A DNA stretch of 64,000 nucleotides from an uncultured Bacillota bacterium. Lineage in GTDB: Bacteria > Bacillota > Clostridia > Lachnospirales > Lachnospiraceae. The notes under the pieces are model-generated. The model worked only from the letters and a program-made list of their open reading frames with translations. It searched no databases and was not told the origin of the DNA. The position numbers and the translations under genes are program-made. Shown piece after piece: positions 1 to 11,448 of this stretch (positions are counted from its first letter, which is position 1; every line of letters begins with the position of its first letter). The stretch spans positions 1 to 64,000 of the forward strand of contig CASEXH010000014.1 in assembly GCA_949291945.1 (NCBI GenBank), read 5' to 3'.

Positions 1-90
1 AACCGTTTTTAAAAATGAATGTAAAAGAATTTTCAGTTCATGTGTTTCACTGTTCAGTTATCAAGGTCCCTGTCTTGCGACAGCCATATT

Positions 91-119
91 AGATTATCAT
101 ATCTCTTCTGGCTTGTCAA
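91..119 (-). promoter_or_regulatory. Proximal tandem promoter, probably for an rRNA operon
   Basis: On the minus strand: TTGACA (114-119), 17-nt spacer, TAATCT (91-96) preceded by TGA, giving an extended -10. It faces the left edge. The downstream leader contains the complement of GTTCAGTTATCAAGGT, of the kind seen near Clostridia rRNA genes, so I infer that a 16S gene lies to the left on the minus strand; it is not in the window. Confidence 0.65.
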
Positions 120-185
120 GAACTTTTTTCATTTTCTTGAATTTTTTTCTTTCAAGTTTTTCTAGCTCTTTTCGACAGCTTTAAT

Positions 186-214
186 AGATTATCATAAGCT
201 TCATTCTTTGTCAA
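186..214 (-). promoter_or_regulatory. Distal tandem promoter, probably for an rRNA operon
   Basis: A second copy of the same promoter architecture: TTGACA (209-214), 17-nt spacer, TAATCT (186-191) with an upstream TGA. It lies 95 bp behind the first. Tandem strong promoters with full -35 boxes are typical of rRNA operons. Confidence 0.65.
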
Positions 215-247
215 GAACTTTTTTGATTTTTTCTTTAAAACTGTCAG

Positions 248-335
248 CGGAGAAAGAGGGATTTGAACCCTCGCACGGCGTGAACCGTCTACACCCTTAG
301 CAGGGGCGCCTCTTCAGCCACTTGAGTATTTCTCC
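248..335 (-). tRNA. tRNA-Ser(GCU)
   Basis: The minus strand folds as a class II tRNA: acceptor arms GGAGAAA (329-335) and TTTCTCC (249-255), anticodon loop CTGCTAA with anticodon GCT, a long variable arm typical of serine tRNA, and a T-loop GTTCAAATC. The discriminator base is G at 248 and CCA is not encoded. It sits upstream of the tandem rRNA-type promoters in the same direction. Confidence 0.93.
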
Positions 336-390
336 ATTGCCTGAATCATACGAGATAATTCAATTTTTTTGCTCTGCATGAGCAATATGT

Positions 391-420
391 ATTATACCTC
401 TATTTCTTAAAATTTGTCAA
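391..420 (-). promoter_or_regulatory. Promoter of tRNA-Ser
   Basis: Minus strand TTGACA (415-420), 18-nt spacer, TATAAT (391-396), both consensus hexamers, 56 nt upstream of the tRNA-Ser 5' end. Confidence 0.75.
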
Positions 421-692
421 CTACTTTTTTATATTTTTTTACTTTTTACTTTATAGTATCTATTTAGCCATATGATTTTTAATAGAGAGAAACTCATGCA
501 GCCTTGCTTGCAGAAGTTTTTCTCTATCGCAAGACGTAGAACGCTGATCCATAAACGAATAAATCACTGCCAGCGAAGCAGTGAATCTAAATTATTCCTG
601 ACATAATGAAATACCCTCCGTATAGGAAGAGACAAACCTCTCTTCTGCACGGAGGGTGTTTTCTGTTAATACGAACTTGCAGGCGTATAACT
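421..692. other. Intergenic region with hairpins, no gene seen
   Basis: Between the tRNA-Ser promoter and plsC I see no coding frame. It holds an inverted repeat around 483-530 (ATAGAGA arms), a 7-bp hairpin TCACTGC/GCAGTGA at 564-584, and the terminator at 613-657. The repeats may be processing or termination structures; their role is unknown. Confidence 0.5.
613..657 (-). terminator. Hairpin terminator after plsC
   Basis: Arms ACCCTCCGT (613-621) and ACGGAGGGT (649-657) enclose a nested GAAGAGA/TCTCTTC stem. It lies 36 nt past the plsC stop on the minus strand. The T-rich flank is modest on both sides. Confidence 0.6.
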
Positions 693-1406
693 TTATCTTT
701 CGTTTTCTTTGATGACCTTCTCTATTCTTGACTTTACTTCCTGGGCAATCTCCACCGTTTTCATATCTTTATATTCATCATATAAAAGCGGTTTCAGAAA
801 ATGGACCTGCACTGTCAGCTTTTCAATGGACTTTGTATCAAAGGATTTATAAGAATCAATAAGAGCTACAGGTACAATGGGACACTTTGCCTTAACTGCA
901 GGCTTAAAGCTTCCCCCTTTAAATTCGTGAACATTATTGGGATCTTTTGTTCTGGTTCCCTCTGCAAAGATCAGATAGTTTCTTCCTGACTTTACTTCCT
1001 TTGTCACCTGAATGATTACCTGCATAGACTGTTTTACGTCTTCTCTGTCAATGGCATAAGCCTTCATACAGGCAAATACCTGTTTCAGAAATGGTATATT
1101 CTGGATCTCTTTTTTCATAACTACAGAAAAGGGCGTAGGGCAGGCCTGTATAATTGCCAATACGTCAAATAGTCCCTGATGATTTGGGAAAAACATAAAT
1201 CCCTTTTCTTTTGGTATATTCTCCTGTCCATGAACGTCAATTTTGATCCGTCCGCCTTTGATAGCCCGGTTATCTATAAATCTGAGTAATTTATATCTCT
1301 CTTCTTCTGTATATTTTTCTACATGGCTGGCATAATAACATAATTTACACCAATAGTAAGGAACAAAAAGAATATTATATGCCACCATTAATAGGATTCT
1401 CTTCAC
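693..1406 (-). CDS. plsC: 1-acyl-sn-glycerol-3-phosphate acyltransferase (PlsC family)
   Basis: Transfers an acyl group to lysophosphatidic acid to make phosphatidic acid at the inner membrane face. The 237-aa protein has an N-terminal hydrophobic segment (about 4-24), the acyltransferase motif I NHQGLFD with catalytic His76 and Asp81, and motif III EGTR at 149-152. Length is normal for the family. It is the last minus-strand gene before the tRNA/rRNA region and is followed by a hairpin. Substrate specificity cannot be told from sequence. Confidence 0.9.
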   Translation of the reverse strand: MKRILLMVAYNILFVPYYWCKLCYYASHVEKYTEEERYKLLRFIDNRAIKGGRIKIDVHGQENIPKEKGFMFFPNHQGLFDVLAIIQACPTPFSVVMKKEIQNIPFLKQVFACMKAYAIDREDVKQSMQVIIQVTKEVKSGRNYLIFAEGTRTKDPNNVHEFKGGSFKPAVKAKCPIVPVALIDSYKSFDTKSIEKLTVQVHFLKPLLYDEYKDMKTVEIAQEVKSRIEKVIKENER

Positions 1407-1524
1407 TTTTCTCTACTCACTTTCTTCGTTCATTTTTCCAGGCAGCGCACAAAGAGAGCATAATACACATTGACGGCTGCCTGATGGATCTTTTGTCAAA
1501 AAGAAGAACCTTACTCAGCAATTT

Positions 1525-2121
1525 TTATGTTTCATTCGCTGACTGGCTGAAACGATTGTCCAGCTCTTCTTTATAAGATGGATTTTCTTCCTGAAAATTT
1601 TCAAAATCCTTCTTATATTTTTTATAGGTATTTGTTCCCATAAATTTCTCATATGCGGCCCTGGAATATTGGCTCATTTCTCCTGTCACGTCTTTTGCAG
1701 GAACCACAAAATATCTTTTTTCACTTTCATTTACAAAATAGAAAGACAATACCGGACATTTTTGATTCTTTTCTCCATTTTCCGGTTCATAGTTAAATAA
1801 AACATAGATCAATTGACTGTCTCCGCTTTTTCCAAGAGAATCCGCCTTTTCAAAGTCTATGCTCTTTGCTTTATAAGCTTTAAAAAGTCTGATATTATAA
1901 TCAATTTCCTTCTGGAGTTCTTCCTGTACCTCCTCATCTTCTGCCAGACCATAACATTCTTTTATGTTCTGGAGATCCTGCTCCTGATAAGAACGGATCA
2001 AAGATCTTACCACAGCTTCCGGAGATTTATTATTTACTCCATTCCCGCCGCAGCCGGCCAGGATAAACATACATGCAGAGACAGCTAAAATAAATATAAC
2101 CCCTTTTTTTATCACTGTCAT
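1525..2121 (-). CDS. Lipoprotein of unknown function
   Basis: A 198-aa protein with a lipoprotein signal: a hydrophobic stretch after the N-terminal KK and a lipobox LAGC around residues 21-24. The mature part begins with a Gly/Asn linker, then a segment (SPEAVVRSLIRSYQEQDL) resembling NTF2-like or DUF4878-type secreted domains in which a helix precedes a beta fold. It probably sits on the outer face of the membrane. It starts 9 nt downstream of the gyrA stop, so it is likely co-transcribed with gyrA. No function is assigned. Confidence 0.7.
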   Translation of the reverse strand: MTVIKKGVIFILAVSACMFILAGCGGNGVNNKSPEAVVRSLIRSYQEQDLQNIKECYGLAEDEEVQEELQKEIDYNIRLFKAYKAKSIDFEKADSLGKSGDSQLIYVLFNYEPENGEKNQKCPVLSFYFVNESEKRYFVVPAKDVTGEMSQYSRAAYEKFMGTNTYKKYKKDFENFQEENPSYKEELDNRFSQSANET

Positions 2122-2130
2122 GAAATGAAT

Positions 2131-4620
2131 TTATTCCTCTCCTCTGTCAGAAGCATCTGCTTCCTGTATTCCCTCTTCGTCTTTATCTCTTACTTTTGCA
2201 ATACTTGCCACTGTAATATCATCCTTCAGATCCATGAGTTTTACTCCTGATGTAATCCTTCCCAGAATGGAAATATCTTTACATTCCAGACGGATAATAA
2301 TTCCCTCTGTGGTGATCAGCATGATTTCGTTTTCACTGTTTACAGCTTTCACGCCGATCACATTTCCTGTTTTCTCTGTGATCTTATAGCATTTAACGCC
2401 TTTTCCGCCCCGGTTCTGACGGGTAAATTCTCCTACAGAAGTACGCTTTCCAAGACCTTTTTCTGATACTATCAGAAGATAATCGCCCTGGCAGGTAAGC
2501 TGCATGCCGATCACTTCATCTTCTTCCATCAGGTTAATACCTCTTACACCCATGGAAACCCTGCCGGTAACTCTTACATCCGTCTCTTTAAAGCGGATAC
2601 ACTGTCCGAATTTTGTCACCAGTATAATATCTTTCTTATTATCTGTGAATTTAACTTCAATAAGTTCATCATCTTCTCTCAGTGCAATAGCCGCAAGGCC
2701 TGTCTTTCTCACATTTGCATAATCCTCAATAGGTGTTTTCTTTACAAGTCCGTACTTTGTTGCCATAAAGAGGAAATTCCCCTTCTTAAACTCATTGATA
2801 GGGATCACTGCTGTGATCTTCTCTTCAGGCTGAAGCTGGAGCAGATTGATAATGGCTGTTCCCCTGGCTGTTCTGCTGGCCTCCGGAATCTCATAAGCCT
2901 TTATCCGATACACCCTTCCTGTACTTGTAAAGAACATGAGATAATGATGAGTTGTGGTCATCAGCAGCTCTTCAATATAATCATCCTCTATGGTGGACAT
3001 GCCTTTAATTCCCTTTCCGCCTCTGTTCTGGCTGCGGAAATTGTCCACGGTCATTCTCTTTATGTAGCCCAGTTTTGTCATGGCTATCACTGTATTTTCT
3101 TTCGGGATCAGATCTTCCATAGAAATATCATATTCGTCATAGCCAATGGAAGTCCTTCTGTCATCTCCGTATTTTTCTGCAATAGCCAGAATTTCCTCCC
3201 TGATCACCCGAAGAAGCAGATTTCTGTCAGACAGGATCGCTTTCAGTTCTCTGATCTTTACTTCCAGATCATTAAATTCGTTCTGAAGGCGTTCTCTCTC
3301 CATTCCGGTGAGCTGATACAGACGCATATTAACAATTTCCTGAGCCTGCACATCTGTAAAGCCAAAGGTCTCGATTAAAGTATCCTTAGCTTCCTGCCTT
3401 GTTTTTGAATTCCTGATGATCTGGATCACCTGATCGATCACATCCAGGGCTTTCAGTAAACCGGAAACAATATGGGCTCTGGCTTCCGCCTTATTCAAAT
3501 CATACTGGGTTCTTCTGGTGACCACATCTTCCTGATGGTTCAGATAATGGTTCAGCATTTCCAGAAGACTCATGACTTTAGGAGTATTGCCCACCAAAGC
3601 CAGCATGATCACACCGAAAGTATCCTGAAGCTGTGTATGTTTATAAAGCTGATTCAGGATCACATTAGCATTGGCATCTCTTTTCAGTTCAATACAGATA
3701 CGCATACCTTCCCTGTTGGAGTGGTCATTGATGGCTGTGATTCCTTCCACTTTTTTATCTCTTACCAGCTCTGCGATCTTCTCGATAAGCCTTGCTTTAT
3801 TAACCATATAAGGCAGTTCTGTGACTATAATCTGTGTCTTTCCATTTGGCATGGTCTCAATATCTGTCACAGCCCGCACCCGGATCTTGCCTCGTCCTGT
3901 CCGATATGCTTCCTCAATTCCCCTGGTTCCCAGGATTGTGGCGCCTGTAGGGAAATCAGGTCCTTTCACGATAGAAAGAATCTCTTCAATGGTCGTCTCT
4001 CTGTTTTCCTCGATCTGATTGTCAATGATCTTCACAACAGCATTGATGATCTCTCTCAGATTGTGAGGTGGTATATTGGTAGCCATACCCACCGCAATAC
4101 CGGAAGTACCGTTTGCCAGAAGATTGGGATATCTGGAAGGCAGCACCGTAGGTTCTTTCTCCGTACCGTCAAAGTTCGGAACAAAATCTATCGTATTCTT
4201 ATTAATATCTGCAAGCATTTCCATGGAAATCTTGCTTAATCTTGCTTCTGTATAACGCATAGCAGCAGCGCCGTCGCCGTCCACAGAACCAAAGTTTCCA
4301 TGTCCGTCTACCAGAGGATATCTGGTAGACCAGTCCTGAGCCATATTTACCAGTGCTCCATATATAGAACTATCTCCATGGGGATGATATTTACCCATGG
4401 TATCACCTACGATACGGGCACATTTTCTATGGGGCTTATCAGGACCATTATTCAACTCGATCATGGAATACAGAATTCTTCTCTGTACCGGTTTTAAACC
4501 ATCTCTTACATCCGGAAGGGCCCTGGAGGCAATAACGCTCATGGCATATTCAATGTAGGATTCCTCCATTTTCTTCTGCAGGTCCACTTCCTGGACTTTG
4601 TCAAAAATATTATCTTCCAT
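2131..4620 (-). CDS. gyrA: DNA gyrase subunit A
   Basis: Breakage-reunion subunit of gyrase, which forms an A2B2 complex that introduces negative supercoils. The 829-aa product has the winged-helix and tower domains, the active-site tyrosine Tyr123 in AMRYTEA, the quinolone-resistance region [10 protein letters not shown] at 79-88, and six-bladed C-terminal repeats including the GyrA-box QNRGGKG. Residue 88, at the position of E. coli Asp87, is Gly rather than Asp or Glu. It follows gyrB after 27 nt, an operon arrangement standard near oriC. Confidence 0.98.
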   Translation of the reverse strand: MEDNIFDKVQEVDLQKKMEESYIEYAMSVIASRALPDVRDGLKPVQRRILYSMIELNNGPDKPHRKCARIVGDTMGKYHPHGDSSIYGALVNMAQDWSTRYPLVDGHGNFGSVDGDGAAAMRYTEARLSKISMEMLADINKNTIDFVPNFDGTEKEPTVLPSRYPNLLANGTSGIAVGMATNIPPHNLREIINAVVKIIDNQIEENRETTIEEILSIVKGPDFPTGATILGTRGIEEAYRTGRGKIRVRAVTDIETMPNGKTQIIVTELPYMVNKARLIEKIAELVRDKKVEGITAINDHSNREGMRICIELKRDANANVILNQLYKHTQLQDTFGVIMLALVGNTPKVMSLLEMLNHYLNHQEDVVTRRTQYDLNKAEARAHIVSGLLKALDVIDQVIQIIRNSKTRQEAKDTLIETFGFTDVQAQEIVNMRLYQLTGMERERLQNEFNDLEVKIRELKAILSDRNLLLRVIREEILAIAEKYGDDRRTSIGYDEYDISMEDLIPKENTVIAMTKLGYIKRMTVDNFRSQNRGGKGIKGMSTIEDDYIEELLMTTTHHYLMFFTSTGRVYRIKAYEIPEASRTARGTAIINLLQLQPEEKITAVIPINEFKKGNFLFMATKYGLVKKTPIEDYANVRKTGLAAIALREDDELIEVKFTDNKKDIILVTKFGQCIRFKETDVRVTGRVSMGVRGINLMEEDEVIGMQLTCQGDYLLIVSEKGLGKRTSVGEFTRQNRGGKGVKCYKITEKTGNVIGVKAVNSENEIMLITTEGIIIRLECKDISILGRITSGVKLMDLKDDITVASIAKVRDKDEEGIQEADASDRGEE

Positions 4621-4647
4621 CTGGTTTCTCCTTTAGATCCGGATTTC

Positions 4648-6630
<1,983 letters not shown>

Positions 6631-6642
6631 TTATGTAAACTT

Positions 6643-7728
6643 TTAAGAAGGACAGTACACTTTCCCGTCAACTACCTTGAATATTTTATTGATATGAAAT
6701 CTTTTGTCGATAAAATCATCCAGTCCTGTGCAGGTGATCATGGTCTGCACCTGACTGATACTGTTTAAAAGATAATTCTGCCGGCTGGAATCCAACTCGG
6801 ATAATACATCATCTAAGAGCAGCACCGGCATATCCTTTATTCTTTTTTTCACTATATATATTTCTGAAAGTTTCAGAGACAGGGCAGCCGTCCGCTGCTG
6901 TCCCTGAGAACCATACTTTCTGATATCCATGCCGTTGATCTTCACTCCCATGTCATCTCTGTGAGGACCTGTGGAAGTCATTTTAAAACGACAGTCTCTT
7001 TCCTGATTCCGGGCAAGGGCAGAAAGAAAATCCTCTTCTAAAATATTGGGCTCATAGAGCAGCTGGATTTCTTCCTTTCCTCCGGTGATATTGCTGTGTA
7101 TCTCCCTAATGATCCCGTTCATCTCTTCTATAAACTCCCGTCTGCTGCGGATCACAGAATTTCCGTAATGGACCAGTTGTTCATCCCATACTTCCAGAGT
7201 GCTCATAAGAGAAGGCTGAAAGGCCAGATCCTTCAGCAGTTTGTTTCTCTGGTTCAAAATGTGATTATAGTTGGAAAGATCTGAAAGATACAGTTTATTA
7301 AGTTGACATAATTCCAGATCAAGAAATCTTCTCCGCTCCCCAGGTCCATTTTTAATAATATTTAAATCCTCCGGGGAAAAAAATACAAGGTTCAGGATTC
7401 CGAAAAGTTCTCCAGCTTTTCGTATGGGAATCCCGTCAATAGCAATGCCCTTGGCTTTATTTTTCTTCAGGTGCATATCAATTTTCCGGGAAATCCCCTC
7501 TTTTTTTACAAACATACGGATATGGGACTCTTCAGCGTCAAACCGGATCATTTCCCTATCCTTGCTTCCTCTGTGGGATTTGGTAGTTCCGCAGAGATAA
7601 ACAGCTTCCAGGATATTTGTCTTTCCCTGGGCGTTATCCCCATAGAAAATATTGGTTCCCTTGTCGAAACTAAGGGACAAGGTCTCGTAATTCCTGTAAT
7701 CTTTCAGCTCTATGGATTCGATATACAT
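6643..7728 (-). CDS. recF: DNA replication and repair protein RecF
   Basis: SMC-like ATPase that loads RecA at single-strand gaps with RecO and RecR. The 361-aa protein starts with the typical YIESIELKDYRNY strand, has Walker A GDNAQGKTN near residue 30, the signature SQGQQRTAALSLKL, and Walker B VLLLDDVLSELD near the C-terminus. It lies 23 nt after yaaA in the conserved dnaA-dnaN-yaaA-recF-gyrB order. Confidence 0.97.
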   Translation of the reverse strand: MYIESIELKDYRNYETLSLSFDKGTNIFYGDNAQGKTNILEAVYLCGTTKSHRGSKDREMIRFDAEESHIRMFVKKEGISRKIDMHLKKNKAKGIAIDGIPIRKAGELFGILNLVFFSPEDLNIIKNGPGERRRFLDLELCQLNKLYLSDLSNYNHILNQRNKLLKDLAFQPSLMSTLEVWDEQLVHYGNSVIRSRREFIEEMNGIIREIHSNITGGKEEIQLLYEPNILEEDFLSALARNQERDCRFKMTSTGPHRDDMGVKINGMDIRKYGSQGQQRTAALSLKLSEIYIVKKRIKDMPVLLLDDVLSELDSSRQNYLLNSISQVQTMITCTGLDDFIDKRFHINKIFKVVDGKVYCPS

Positions 7729-7751
7729 AGGTCACCTGATTTCTTCCGGGA

Positions 7752-7961
7752 TCATTTCTCGATCCGGATCTCCTCTCCATTATAGGAAATCACATCCCCG
7801 TCATAGAGCTTCCGGCCTCTCCTGGTCTCCGTTTCCTGATTGACCTTTACCTCTCCATCCTGAATCGCATATTTGGCTTCTACTCCGTCTTCCACCAGAT
7901 TTGCGGCTTTCAGCGCCTGACCAAGCTTAATATATTCCTCTCTTAACTTGATAATTTCCAT
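7752..7961 (-). CDS. yaaA: S4-domain RNA-binding protein YaaA/RlbA type
   Basis: A 69-aa protein that is essentially one S4 RNA-binding fold (residues about 8-60; LGQALKAANLVEDG, then VKVNQETETRRGRKLYDGD). This small gene is a constant neighbour of recF in Firmicutes and has been linked to ribosome assembly. Function beyond RNA binding is inferred from family and context. Confidence 0.9.
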   Translation of the reverse strand: MEIIKLREEYIKLGQALKAANLVEDGVEAKYAIQDGEVKVNQETETRRGRKLYDGDVISYNGEEIRIEK

Positions 7962-8037
7962 TTTTTTCCCTTCTTAATCTGTCCCATAAGGACTGTTTTT
8001 CATAAATTTTCTGTCTGAAAGATCTTAAAACCCGCAC

Positions 8038-9150
8038 TTATCTTCCTACAGCGTTAAAATTTACCGGCAGGATCAGATAAATATATTGCTGGGCATCATC
8101 CCGGATAAAGCACGGGGCTTTAGGATTCATAAGATAAATACTGATTTCCTCGTCATCAATGACTTTCAGAGCATCGATGAGGAACTTAGGATTAAAGCCG
8201 ATCATAATATCTTTGCCCTCTTTTTCAATATCAATATCTTCTTTCATGGAACCGATCTGAGAATCTATGCTCAGTTCCATTTGTCCATCTTCAATATTGA
8301 TAATGATAGGTTTCTTATCTCCTTCTTTTACAAGAAGAGTAGCTCTGTCGATACAGTCTAAAAATTCTTTTTTGTTGATTTTTACTTTTGTTTCATAATC
8401 ACTGGAAAGCATCTGATCGATCTTGAAATATTCTCCTTCGATGAGACGTGAAACTACAGTGGTATCGTCAAACTCAAAAAGGATATGATTGGAAGAAAGA
8501 TAGATATCAACCATATCTTCCAGTTCTCCTGACAGGATCTTGCTGATTTCATTTAAGGTCTTGCCGGGAACGATGACTTTCCGGTCTTCACATTGTTCTT
8601 TTAAAGGAACACGACGGATAGAGATGCGATGTCCGTCCAGAGAAATCACTCTGAGACGATTATCTTCAATCTGGAAGAGTTCGCCGGTCATTAATTTGTT
8701 ATTTTCATTTAAAGCAATGGAAAAAATCGTCTGACGGATAATTTCTTTTAATGTAAACTGTGAAACCCGTATACATTCATTCTTTTCAATCAGAGGAAGA
8801 TAAGCAAAGTCTTCTCCTGATTTACCGGGAATATTAAATTTAGCTTTTTCACAGGTTATGGTCGTATTTAATCTTTCATCTGTTTCTATTGTAACATCAC
8901 TGTCAGGAAGTTTCCGGACAATTTCAGAGAAAATCTTAGCGTCCAGGGCAATGATCCCTTTTTCCAATACCATACCCTGAACACGGGTTTCAATACCCAA
9001 TTCCATATCATTAGAAGTGAACTTAATGTCATTGGTGGAAGCATCGATAAGAATACATTCCAGGATAGGCATGGTGGTCTTAGCCGGAACGGCTTTCATA
9101 ACGATATTTACACTTTTTTGAAGTTCAGCTTTGGAACAGAATAATTTCAT
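8038..9150 (-). CDS. dnaN: DNA polymerase III subunit beta (sliding clamp)
   Basis: Forms the ring-shaped clamp that holds DNA polymerase III on DNA. The 370-aa product starts MKLFCSKAELQKSV and ends in LILPVNFN, as in other bacterial clamps, with three clamp domains. The open frame runs 82 codons further upstream to 9396, but that extension crosses the dnaA-dnaN DnaA boxes and is not clamp-like; GGAAG lies 11 nt before the ATG at 9150. Confidence 0.97.
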   Translation of the reverse strand: MKLFCSKAELQKSVNIVMKAVPAKTTMPILECILIDASTNDIKFTSNDMELGIETRVQGMVLEKGIIALDAKIFSEIVRKLPDSDVTIETDERLNTTITCEKAKFNIPGKSGEDFAYLPLIEKNECIRVSQFTLKEIIRQTIFSIALNENNKLMTGELFQIEDNRLRVISLDGHRISIRRVPLKEQCEDRKVIVPGKTLNEISKILSGELEDMVDIYLSSNHILFEFDDTTVVSRLIEGEYFKIDQMLSSDYETKVKINKKEFLDCIDRATLLVKEGDKKPIIINIEDGQMELSIDSQIGSMKEDIDIEKEGKDIMIGFNPKFLIDALKVIDDEEISIYLMNPKAPCFIRDDAQQYIYLILPVNFNAVGR

Positions 9151-9424
9151 AATGTGAATAACTTCCTTTCTGTGGTGGAGTGTATAATATAAAAATAAAA
9201 AGATAAAATAATCCGCAGTAGCCGCCGTAGGGGCTGTGAATATGTGTATAAGTACTGAAACCCGTGAAAAATACGGCTTTCGGCGTATGGATAACTTTGT
9301 GGGTGAAGCTGGAAGTTCATGTGAAAACCCGGTTGATAAAGGTGTGGATAAAAATCCGGCTTTTCCGAGAACTTTAACTTTCCACATGAAATTCACATAC
9401 TATGCACTTTCGGATGTGGACAAA
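9151..9424. other. Replication origin part 2: dnaA-dnaN intergenic, DnaA boxes and AT-rich unwinding candidate
   Basis: DnaA-box-like 9-mers: TGTGGATAA (9343-9351), TGTGGACAA (9415-9423), TATGGATAA (9286-9294) and TGTGTATAA (9243-9251). Next to them is an almost pure A/T tract (9181-9212) beside a GC-rich block (9213-9235). In Bacillus subtilis the unwinding element lies downstream of dnaA in the same place, so this is my candidate for DNA melting. The exact unwinding point is inferred. Confidence 0.75.
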
Positions 9425-10786
9425 TTATTGCTTGGAAGGATTGATTTTCTTCCTCAGGATGTCGATTACTTCACGGGTGGATTCTGAAGTCTCCAGTTCA
9501 GCTTCTATTTTATTGATCCCGTTCATAATAGTAGTATGATCCCGGCCTCCCAGATACTGGCCTATGATCTTCAAAGTAGAGTCCGTCATATGACGGCAGA
9601 GATACATGACGATCTGTCTGGGGAATGCAATCTGACTGTTTCTTCTGTTTCCTATAATATCAGCAGGAGTCAGATCAAAATGATCGGCCACGATATTGGT
9701 GATCAGCTCAGGCGTAATCACCCGTTTCTCATTGGGCGAGATGATATCCTTTAAAACTTTTTCTGCAAGGGCCAGATTTATCTCGCTTTTTTCCAGATTT
9801 GCGTAGGCCATGATCTTATTTAAAGAGCCTTCCAGTTCACGAATATTGGATTTTACATTTCTGGCAATATATTCAATAACTTCATTATCAATGGAATAAC
9901 CGTCCAGTTCTTCTTTTTTCCGCAGGATCGCCATTCGGGTCTCATAGTCCGGGGAGGAGATATCCACGATCAGTCCCCATTCAAACCGGGAACGAAGTCG
10001 GTCCTCCAGGATTTCCATATCTTTGGGAGGTTTATCTGAGGATATGACGATCTGCTTCTTCGCTCCGTGAAGAGCATTAAAAGTATGGAAAAATTCTTCC
10101 TGTGTGGACTCCTTTCCGATAATGAACTGGATGTCGTCGATCAAAAGCACATCGATATCCCGGTATTTTTCCCGGAACTTGGACATGGTCGAATTATTAC
10201 CGTTTCGGATGGAATCAATCAGTTCATTGGTAAAAGTTTCGCTGGTAACATAAAGTACCTTAGCGCTGGGATTCTTCTGCAGGACAAAATGGGCAATGGA
10301 ATGCATAAGGTGAGTCTTACCTAATCCAACACCTCCATAGATAAAAAGGGGATTGTAAGCTTCCCCCGGGGATTCCGCCACGGCAAGAGAAGCTGCATGG
10401 GCCATTTTGTTGTTGCTGCCTACTACAAAAGTATCAAAGGTATAACGTGGATTAAGTCCTGCTTTTACAATATTTTCACTGAGGGCAGAGTCTTCCTCTT
10501 TGATTGTTTCTGGAATTTCTTCCTGAACATCTTCAGGAAGAATGAGAGAAATCTCATAATTTTTTCCTGTGGCTTCCACAATAGCTACCTGAAGAGGGAG
10601 AAGATATCTCTTATTGATATAATCTACCCCGATAGTGCCGCTTGGAACAATGATCGTGACCGTATTTCCCTCAACTTTATATACCTGGAGAGGTTCCAGC
10701 CATGTAGTAAAAGCAATGGGAGATAAATCATGCTCCGTCCTTACCATATTTAAAATTTCCGGCCATTTTTCCTGTATAACGTGCAT
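9425..10786 (-). CDS. dnaA: Chromosomal replication initiator protein DnaA
   Basis: AAA+ initiator that binds DnaA boxes and melts oriC. The 453-aa product has the N-terminal DnaB-interaction domain, a short linker, the ATPase core from about residue 110 (Walker A GGVGLGKTH, Walker B VLLIDDIQ, sensor II SNIRELEGSL) and the C-terminal HTH with GGRDHTTI. I choose ATG 10786 because AGGAG sits 7 nt upstream; the frame remains open to 10861 and an ATG at 10792 lies too close to the ribosome-binding site. Confidence 0.98.
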   Translation of the reverse strand: MHVIQEKWPEILNMVRTEHDLSPIAFTTWLEPLQVYKVEGNTVTIIVPSGTIGVDYINKRYLLPLQVAIVEATGKNYEISLILPEDVQEEIPETIKEEDSALSENIVKAGLNPRYTFDTFVVGSNNKMAHAASLAVAESPGEAYNPLFIYGGVGLGKTHLMHSIAHFVLQKNPSAKVLYVTSETFTNELIDSIRNGNNSTMSKFREKYRDIDVLLIDDIQFIIGKESTQEEFFHTFNALHGAKKQIVISSDKPPKDMEILEDRLRSRFEWGLIVDISSPDYETRMAILRKKEELDGYSIDNEVIEYIARNVKSNIRELEGSLNKIMAYANLEKSEINLALAEKVLKDIISPNEKRVITPELITNIVADHFDLTPADIIGNRRNSQIAFPRQIVMYLCRHMTDSTLKIIGQYLGGRDHTTIMNGINKIEAELETSESTREVIDILRKKINPSKQ

Positions 10787-10891
10787 TTTCATTCTCCTAA
10801 CAAGTATTTTATGCCTCTTTTCACACACAAAAATATATGATTGACTGATTACATCATTCAATCATCGGTAAAAAAAAGTATTATTATCTAT

Positions 10892-10920
10892 ATATTATAA
10901 TAAAAAACGGTATTAATCAA
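10892..10920 (-). promoter_or_regulatory. Possible dnaA promoter
   Basis: Minus strand TTGATT (10915-10920), 17-nt spacer, TAATAT (10892-10897), about 106 nt ahead of the dnaA start, in a strongly AT-rich stretch. An alternative TATAAT with a 15-nt spacer overlaps it. Confidence 0.4.
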
Positions 10921-11384
10921 TGAAAAATTCAAGAAACCGGAAGCAGAAAAGGAAAAAAGAAATGTGGAAAAGTGGATATCAAGGAAGTAATATATTATAT
11001 AGGAAGGAACAGGTGTAAAAAAGCCAGGTGAAAATTAGAGAATGTGTATAAGTGACTATGTGGATAAAAAGGTGTGGATAATGGTGATAAATATTATTTG
11101 TAAACCTGTGGAAAAAAGTAAATGTGAAAAATGTGTATAATGTCAAAAACAGTATCCACATGTAAAAAAGTATTGAAAAATAAGGATTTTTGAAAAAATA
11201 TAGGGAATAAATGTGTATATATTGAAGAACTTATCCACATCTTATCCACAATTTGTGGATAAATTTACGTAAACCTGAAATTGTGAAGAGATATGTGGAT
11301 AGGAAATGCGGATAACTGGTGAACTCAAAAAGTTACCCACATTATTATGTGGACAAATGTGGATAAATTTTTAGTAAGAAATAC
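10921..11384. other. oriC: Replication origin part 1: dnaA-rpmH intergenic with DnaA-box cluster
   Basis: About 460 bp without genes, dense in DnaA boxes. Exact TTATCCACA or its complement: 11059-11067, 11073-11081, 11231-11239, 11242-11250, 11254-11262, 11358-11366. One-mismatch sites: 11043-11051, 11132-11140, 11152-11160, 11294-11302, 11307-11315, 11333-11341, 11348-11356. The triple at 11231-11262 has mixed orientation. A 60-aa minus frame here is an artefact of the repeats. Genes diverge from this point along both replichores. Confidence 0.93.
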
Positions 11385-11413
11385 TTGACGAAATAAGGGA
11401 TTGTGAATATAAT
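11385..11413 (+). promoter_or_regulatory. Promoter of the rpmH-rnpA operon
   Basis: TTGACG (11385-11390), 17-nt spacer, TATAAT (11408-11413), immediately after the last DnaA box (ends 11366), so DnaA binding could influence it. Confidence 0.85.
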
Positions 11414-11448
11414 TGAAATGATGTTTTCTATCATGCATAACTAGGGGA

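Larger units (their letters stand above)
78..224 (-). repeat. Direct repeat carrying two rRNA-type promoters
   Basis: Two imperfect 52-bp copies (78-129 and 173-224, period 95 bp) share the block around CGACAGC, AGATTATCATA and TGTCAAGAACTTTTTT. Each copy contains one complete leftward promoter, so the duplication looks like a promoter duplication. The sequence to the left (1-77) would be the transcribed leader of whatever lies outside the window. Confidence 0.75.

Noticed and set aside
3472..4239. 255-aa plus-strand gene inside gyrA
   Set aside because: It lies antisense to an intact, highly conserved gene and has no recognisable protein features.
8038..9396. dnaN start at 9396
   Set aside because: The extra 82 residues run through the DnaA-box region and do not resemble a clamp; ATG 9150 gives the normal N-terminus.
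10979..11161. 60-aa gene in oriC
   Set aside because: Its sequence is a translation of repeated DnaA boxes and AT-rich DNA, with no ribosome-binding site.
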